From the NCBI GenBank assembly GCA_018857735.1, contig JABMCL010002848.1:194501-258500 (forward strand): a DNA stretch of 64,000 nucleotides, read 5' to 3'. The notes under the pieces are model-generated. The model saw nothing but the letters and a program-made list of their open reading frames with translations, made no database searches and was not told the DNA's origin. This document shows, one piece after another, positions 59,122 through 64,000 of the stretch (positions are counted from its first letter, which is position 1; every line of letters starts with the position of its first letter). The DNA comes from Alviniconcha marisindica. Its lineage: Eukaryota > Mollusca > Gastropoda > Provannidae. A program made the translations under genes and the position numbers.

Positions 59122-59623
59122 CAATGGGATAGCTCAGCAGTTAGAACGTCGGACTCGTGATTGAAAGGTCGCGGGTTCGAATCCCTGCAGGAGCGGTGGG
59201 AGAATTTTCTTCTCCAGTGTCAACTTTCTGTGCTGACTCTTATTTTGGTATCCATTCCACCCTCGTGTTACAGCAGTAGCATGTAAAAGATCCTGGTCAT
59301 TCTGCCAAAAGTGCAGGTGGCAGGTTACAGCTAAACACGCATACACCCTACCTATGTGGCTTTGAATGAAGGAGACACTGTAACCTGGTGCATGGTTGAA
59401 TGGTGTACACAGAACTTGCGCCGAAATGGCAGCATTTCACGTGGCACCAGCCATGCAACCACCACTGAGCGCTACCAGTACACCACTTCTGTGGACATTA
59501 ATAATACGCGCTATAAAAGGATAGTCACTCATTCAGAATCACATGCCAATGTGCGCAGTGAGTCTGCTTGAGAGCAGAGAATAGCGCTATATAAAAGCTA
59601 TGAATAATAATAATAATAATAAC
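59122..59623 (+). mobile_element. tRNA-derived SINE, longest copy
   Basis: Head GGATAGCTCAGCAGTTAGAA with B box GGGTTCGAATCC, core GAGAATTTTCTTCTCCAGTG, GGTGGCAGGTTACAGC, a long 3' part ending AGCGCTATATAAAAGC and a (TAA)n tail. At about 500 bp it is the most complete copy here. No acceptor stem or intact cloverleaf, so it is not a functional tRNA gene. Confidence 0.85.
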
Positions 59624-59735
59624 TCAATGATACTGTCACACACACACTCTCTCTCTCTCTCTGTCTATGCTTGATGCGGGGGGGGGGGGGGGGTGGGGGG
59701 GGGAGTTTGACTTCAACTACCCCATCTTGGGAAGC

Positions 59736-59908
59736 AGGATAGCTCAGTGGTTAGAGCACCAGACTCTTGATTAAAAGGTCCTGGGTTCATGTCCCAGCAG
59801 GAGAATTTTCTTCTCCAGTGTCAACTGTCTGTGCTGACTTCTATTTCTGTTCCACCCCTGTGTTACCACAGTAGCACGTAAATAATAAATCCCAGTCATT
59901 CTGCCAAA
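59736..59908 (+). mobile_element. tRNA-derived SINE, 3'-truncated
   Basis: Same head and core as the copy at 59122. It stops at ATTCTGCCAAAAC, where a foldback element begins. Its 5' flank (G run, AGTTTGACTTCAACTACCCC) is shared with the copy at 62537. Confidence 0.8.
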
Positions 59909-60246
59909 ACAAAGTCAGCAAATGAACAAGAAACAGCAGCAATTGCTGATCCTGCATATAATATACACCCACATTCAGTAGTTAAATAAAACCTCCAAAG
60001 AAGGCAGTTGCTGAAAATTTGGGGAACTTTATGCCAACTTGACTACTTGTTGTTTTTCTCTGATTTTGTCAAAACTGACAAATAAAAAAACACAAGTTAG
60101 CATAAAGTTCCAAATTTTCGGCAACTACTACTTCAACTACCTGTAAAAAGTGGAGATCTGAAGATGGCAGTCTTCAGCTCACACGGTACAGTTATCAGGA
60201 TCAGCAATTGCTGCTGTTTCTTTTTCATTTGCCGACTTTGTTCATT
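59909..60246. mobile_element. Foldback (inverted-repeat) element
   Basis: Two nested pairs of inverted arms. The outer pair is AAGTCAGCAAATGAAC...CAGCAATTGCTGATCCTG (59911-59953) against 60198-60241. The inner pair is CAGTTGCTGAAAATTTGG...GCCAACTTG (about 60006-60042) against 60091-60128. Mismatches are few. No coding capacity, so it is MITE- or foldback-like. Confidence 0.7.
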
Positions 60247-62536
60247 AAAAAAAAACATGTTCTGTTTTTCTGGAATGCAGATAATACAAAATGACCAAAC
60301 AACCACCACATATGAATGCACCACCACTGTTGCTGTAAATTTACAACCTGACAGTAATTTGATTAAACTGATTAATACTAGATTACCCTTTTGATGATGA
60401 TTGTAATGATGATAAGGTAATTTTATATTTTACATTAATTTTTTGTAGTTTGGCTTCAAATATGTTCCACTGCTGTTCATTTTTTCTGGTCGCACTTGCT
60501 GTTTGGAAGCCATTCAGTTTCATTAAGCAGTGCTTTTTTTCTTTCTTTTCTTTTTTCTAAATCTACGGCTGTGTTAAAAGCCTGTTAGTGTTGCTGCTTC
60601 TACTTTGTACTAGTGTTAGACTGTTACTAGTGTTAGTACTAGTACTAATACTAATAGTATTAAATTACTTATCGAACGCACGTTTCATTCTCTCATCAGT
60701 CCTGAATCGATTCTTCGCCCTTTTTTGAATGGCGTCGTATACAATGAAAAATGGCAGATTTTGAAGAATACTGGGGGGAAGGCGGGGACACACATGTAAG
60801 TCCTGCAGTCAGTTTGAAACAGGATTTAAACATTGCTCCCCGAGGCTGAATAAGTGCGATCCAAAAAGAAAAGTCGATGCCACTGACTGTTGACAATTAT
60901 TCGATTTGAAATGAAAGCAATAATTCAGGACGCTAGACCAGGACATCACCTGCGTACTGTAGTAATTTGTAAACTAATGTAAATTATAACTATTACTCGT
61001 CTCTGCGACTAGAAACTTTGTACAAAAGAGAACAAACCTCATCAGGTTGTTTACTTTCCTCGGAGTTGAACGTGTCCAACACTGTTACGGTATTCACGAA
61101 CATCACGGGCGTCAAATTTGACTGGAAGATTTCTAGTTTTTACCTGTTACAAGACGTCCAGGTGAGGCTTTGTTGTCAGTGTGCCGGCTCTTCATCTGTG
61201 AATACAATTAATTGCTGACAATAAACATAACGATACTGCTCGTCTGTTGTTTCGCTAATGTGGACCTGCCAGTCAACTAACCGTGGTAAACTTCCGGTGA
61301 AGGTTTTTTAGATTCTTACCGAAACGATAACAAAATGTTTACACAAAACCTAAAAGCAAGATGGTTAGTCTTTCGTTAAACCAGTGGTACCAAACCAGTT
61401 TTCAGTATGATATGCTTCTTGATTTTCTTTAATACGTTTTTCAAATGTTGCGCTAATTTTTATTTTTATGTTGTGATCACAATTTTTAGTAAGCCAGACG
61501 TGTTTTTCAACATGGTGTTGTCAGAGTTCATGCGTCAGTATATCAGGTGCAGTAACATTTCAGTCTTGTTCTCAAAGTGTTATCATGTTTTGTTCTGATC
61601 AGTCTTTTTTTTTTAAAGCGTGTTTGTTTCCCAAAGTGTGAATAACAAACGGATGATCGTTGGTGCACGTAGCAGTATGAAACCCCCCCAGAAACATTGC
61701 AGTATGGTTACGCCGGTGGGATGTAAATTCGTCTGCTACAGCTCTGCTTTCCATGACGTCTTTTGGGGGTCTGTTCTGTATAATGATGCGAAATTCACTT
61801 CTTGATTCACTGTAAGTGTAACAAGCCCAATGGTCTACCAAGCAGCATTTGCACAAAGACTTGGGGTCACATGTCGTAGTTTGCAAAGGTTTTGATTTGT
61901 TGGTTTCGACGCGAACTTCGATTGGTTTACTTAGTGTAAACACTGGTTTACGTGAACACTACCACGTGTGATTATTTATGAGTTATAACTGACATTAAAA
62001 CCAGAGCAACATGTACGCCAGGCTCTTTCAGAAATCAAACTGACAAACAGTGTGGAGTTTATTTTATTTTTAAAGAAACGAGCCTTTTCAAAACAAGGTG
62101 TGTCCAGTTGGTAGAACTGACAAGAACAGTAGAAGAGATCAAAATAAAATCTTTAATCAAAGACTGCTGATTGTTGATTTTCGTTTTCTATTTTGAATTT
62201 TTAAACTGAGTTAAATTTGTCAGTAATAATTAGCAGAACTCTGTCTGTATTGAACAACAGCGATGTTGTAAAGTGCAGTGAGTTTGTGTACACCAGAGAA
62301 TAGCGCTATGCAAAAGTTATTTTTTATTAATATTAAGTGACCTAGCTTGCTGAGATGAATGTGTGTGAGTGAGAGAGAGATTGTGTGTGTGTGTCCATGC
62401 ATGAGTGCATGTGTGTCAGTGTCTTTTTTATCACCATTTATTGTAACACCATGGTGTAATTTATCCAGCTACAACTTTGCAGAAAGGAGGGGGGGGGGGG
62501 GGGGGAAGTTTGACTTCAGCTCCCCCAACTTGGGAA
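60247..62536. other. Unique AT-rich DNA
   Basis: Apart from the candidate exon at 60751, no gene was recognised. An element tail (GAGAATAGCGCTATGCAAAAG) is at 62295 and a G run at 62489-62506. Confidence 0.45.
60751..60795 (+). CDS. Candidate first coding exon of an unknown gene
   Basis: ATG at 60751 has an ideal context (AAAA before, G after) and opens MADFEEYWGEGGDTH, closed by a GTAAGT donor in phase 0. A 6-codon upstream frame starts at 60744. I do not recognise the peptide and could not find a convincing second exon in the remaining 3 kb, where retroelements begin. It may be chance. Confidence 0.3.
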
Positions 62537-62830
62537 GCAGGATAGCTCAGTGGTTAGAGCACCAGACTCATGATTGAAAGGTCCTGGGTTCATGTCCCAG
62601 CAGGAGCAGCGGGAGAATTTTCTTCTCCAGGATCAACTGTCTGTGCTGACTTCTTTTTCTGTATCTGTTCCACCCCTGTGTTACCACAGTAGCATGTAAA
62701 AAATAAATCCCAGTCATTCTGCCCAACGTACAGGTGGCAGGTTACAGTGAAAGATGCAGACACCATATGTATGTGGCATTGCTTGAAGAGACGTGATATG
62801 GTGCATGTTATGTTCTTTCTATTGTTAGTT
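62537..62830 (+). mobile_element. tRNA-derived SINE
   Basis: Head GGATAGCTCAGTGGTTAGAG, B-box region GGGTTCATGTCCC, core GAGAATTTTCTTCTCCAGG, then CAGGTGGCAGGTTACAG. The 3' end differs from the copy at 59122. Confidence 0.85.
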
Positions 62831-62898
62831 AGATGTACAACATAATCAATAAAAGAACTGTGGACATCATGTTTTTACTACTGTATTTTACTAAATAG

Positions 62899-63099
62899 TG
62901 TTATGGTAAAAAGTAAGGGAAGGAAGGAAGCGGTCTGCTTGGGGGTGGAATACGAAGTGCCCTCCCGGCGGGGAAACGCGTACCTTTGTCTTGAAGCCTT
63001 TACCAAATAAGAACATTACAGTCTAGACAGTAAAGGAACCACTAAGCATAGGCGCTTTACATAGTTACTTTTACTAGCTCTAAACTCTTGTACATTACA
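62899..63099 (-). mobile_element. 3' LTR of a Ty3/gypsy-type element
   Basis: A 201-bp block that begins TGTTATG and ends CATTACA on the plus strand, so both ends form an imperfect TG...CA inverted repeat. On the minus strand it is preceded by the purine tract AAGGGGGAAGGAAG (63100-63113), as expected before a 3' LTR. The second LTR is outside the window, so the limits are provisional. Confidence 0.55.
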
Positions 63100-63410
63100 C
63101 TTCCTTCCCCCTTAACGAAGGCGACACTACCGCGAACGAATGTAGTGGCCCAAGATGCCCGATACAATTTCCACACAGTGGATCTCATGCAACCGACAAT
63201 AGCTCAGTTAGCTGTTATGATTGTCCTTTGAAGCACTGTCTCGGATCTAGTGAGTCAATGCACATTCACAAATCAAGTTTCGCAGGTGGTTTCCAGATCC
63301 TTGTTGATTGTCTCTGATGGGTTGGGCTGTGGGTTTGGTACCAGAGTTGTGTCTGATGTTCTCCCCTGGCGGCTGGCAGCAGGACTGGATACTGGAGATG
63401 TAGTGGATCC

Positions 63411-64000
63411 CTAAGGGACAGGCACAGGTGACAGTATCTCAGGGGAATCAGGATTCGGGGAGTGTGCGGGGTTACGCACCTCTGGAATCAGACTGGTGGG
63501 CCTACTGGGTGAGTTAGGATGGGCCTTTGTCACCTGTGTGTCTGGCAGTGGGGCGCATGGAGGTGCCGCCACTAAGTGGTCAACATGTACATGGGTGATT
63601 CTGTTGTTGACATTCACCATGTACGCCACTGGACCCAGGGCTTGAACTACAATACCTGGAACCCATTTCTCGGATCCCTGGAACTGAGGAACAGCAACGT
63701 GATCTCCTGGCCGGAACGTCCGCATCTGCTTGGAGTTCTGGTCGTGCTGCTGCTTCTGCTGCACCTGTTTCCGGCGAACAGCAGCCTCCTGGTCTGGCTT
63801 CAGCAACCTGAGACGTGTCCTCAGTTGTCGCTTCAAAAACAGCTCTGAAGGAGGCACTCCTGTTGTAGAGTGTGGTGCGGACCGGTAACTCAGAAGCAAG
63901 TTTGCAAGCTGATGATCAACACTAAGTCGTGAAGCAAGCTTGAAACCTTTCTTCAGCACTTGGACCATTCTTTCAGCAGCTCCATTGGTTGCAGGATGGT
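63411..64000 (-). CDS. Ty3/gypsy retrotransposon pol, integrase C-terminal part (5' end outside window)
   Basis: The frame is open from the window edge to a stop at 63411. It starts with HPATNGAAERMVQ, the end of the integrase catalytic core (family pattern HPxxNGxxER, with the catalytic Glu), followed by LLLSYRSAPHSTTGVPPSELF. A basic linker and a GDHV...W.PG..V...GP..Y.V small-barrel domain come next, then a Pro-rich tail. No internal stop or shift is visible in about 196 codons, so the insertion may be recent. It lies on the same strand as ATP7 but well upstream of its exons. Confidence 0.9.
   Translation of the reverse strand, partial: HPATNGAAERMVQVLKKGFKLASRLSVDHQLANLLLSYRSAPHSTTGVPPSELFLKRQLRTRLRLLKPDQEAAVRRKQVQQKQQHDQNSKQMRTFRPGDHVAVPQFQGSEKWVPGIVVQALGPVAYMVNVNNRITHVHVDHLVAAPPCAPLPDTQVTKAHPNSPSRPTSLIPEVRNPAHSPNPDSPEILSPVPVP

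Noticed and set aside
59122..59200. tRNA gene
   Set aside because: A and B boxes are present but the acceptor stem does not pair and a SINE body follows; several diverged copies exist in the window.

Overview
The window is eukaryotic: GT-AG introns, tRNA-derived SINEs, LINE and Ty3-type retrotransposon fragments, very many mini- and microsatellites, and few intact long reading frames outside exons. Protein similarity, SINE/LINE style and repeat load suggest a lophotrochozoan, most likely a mollusc (perhaps a gastropod). That placement is inference, not something the sequence proves.

The dominant feature is one gene on the minus strand: an ATP7-type copper-transporting P1B-ATPase (Menkes/Wilson family). 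It runs from a putative first coding exon at about 48.3 kb down to about 2.48 kb and leaves the window before its 3' end. I could place 19 exons whose splice phases all agree, giving about 1,441 codons. In order they encode a degenerate heavy-metal-associated (HMA) domain, seven HMA domains with CxxC, TM segments, the actuator (TGES), the CPC channel helix, the P-domain (DKTGT), the N-domain (SEHP), the hinge ([12 protein letters not shown]) and TM7 (YN). TM8 with its MxxS motif and the C-tail are outside the window. One exon (16818-17038) carries a single extra base in a C5 run that breaks the frame. A second possible 5' end, with a TATA box at 33233-33240 and a 14-codon first exon at 32731-32772, lies in the large intron upstream of the main HMA exon.

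Layout: 1-1.55 kb, related 79- and 39-bp minisatellites in the 3'-side intron. 2.4-22.1 kb, exons 4 to 19 separated by short introns filled with tandem arrays. 22.1-26.7 kb, an intron with two minisatellites. 26.75-28.13 kb, the large exon with five HMA domains. 28-44 kb, a 16-kb intron with microsatellites, purine-rich repeats, SINE, MITE-like and LINE pieces, and the alternative promoter. 44.3 and 48.3 kb, the first two exons. 49.4-52.2 kb, a minisatellite split by a 1.2-kb TIR transposon. 52-62.9 kb, mostly repeats, SINEs and a foldback element. 62.9-64 kb, the 3' end of a Ty3/gypsy element with an LTR.

The most unusual observation is that at eight of the 19 exons the tandem array beside the exon is built from a segment spanning that exon's own splice junction. 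The gene therefore carries dozens of extra copies of its own donors and acceptors. The clearest case is a 72-bp unit (24 codons, no stop) repeated 12 times at the donor of the exon encoding the flexible N-domain loop. Retained copies could lengthen that loop in frame.
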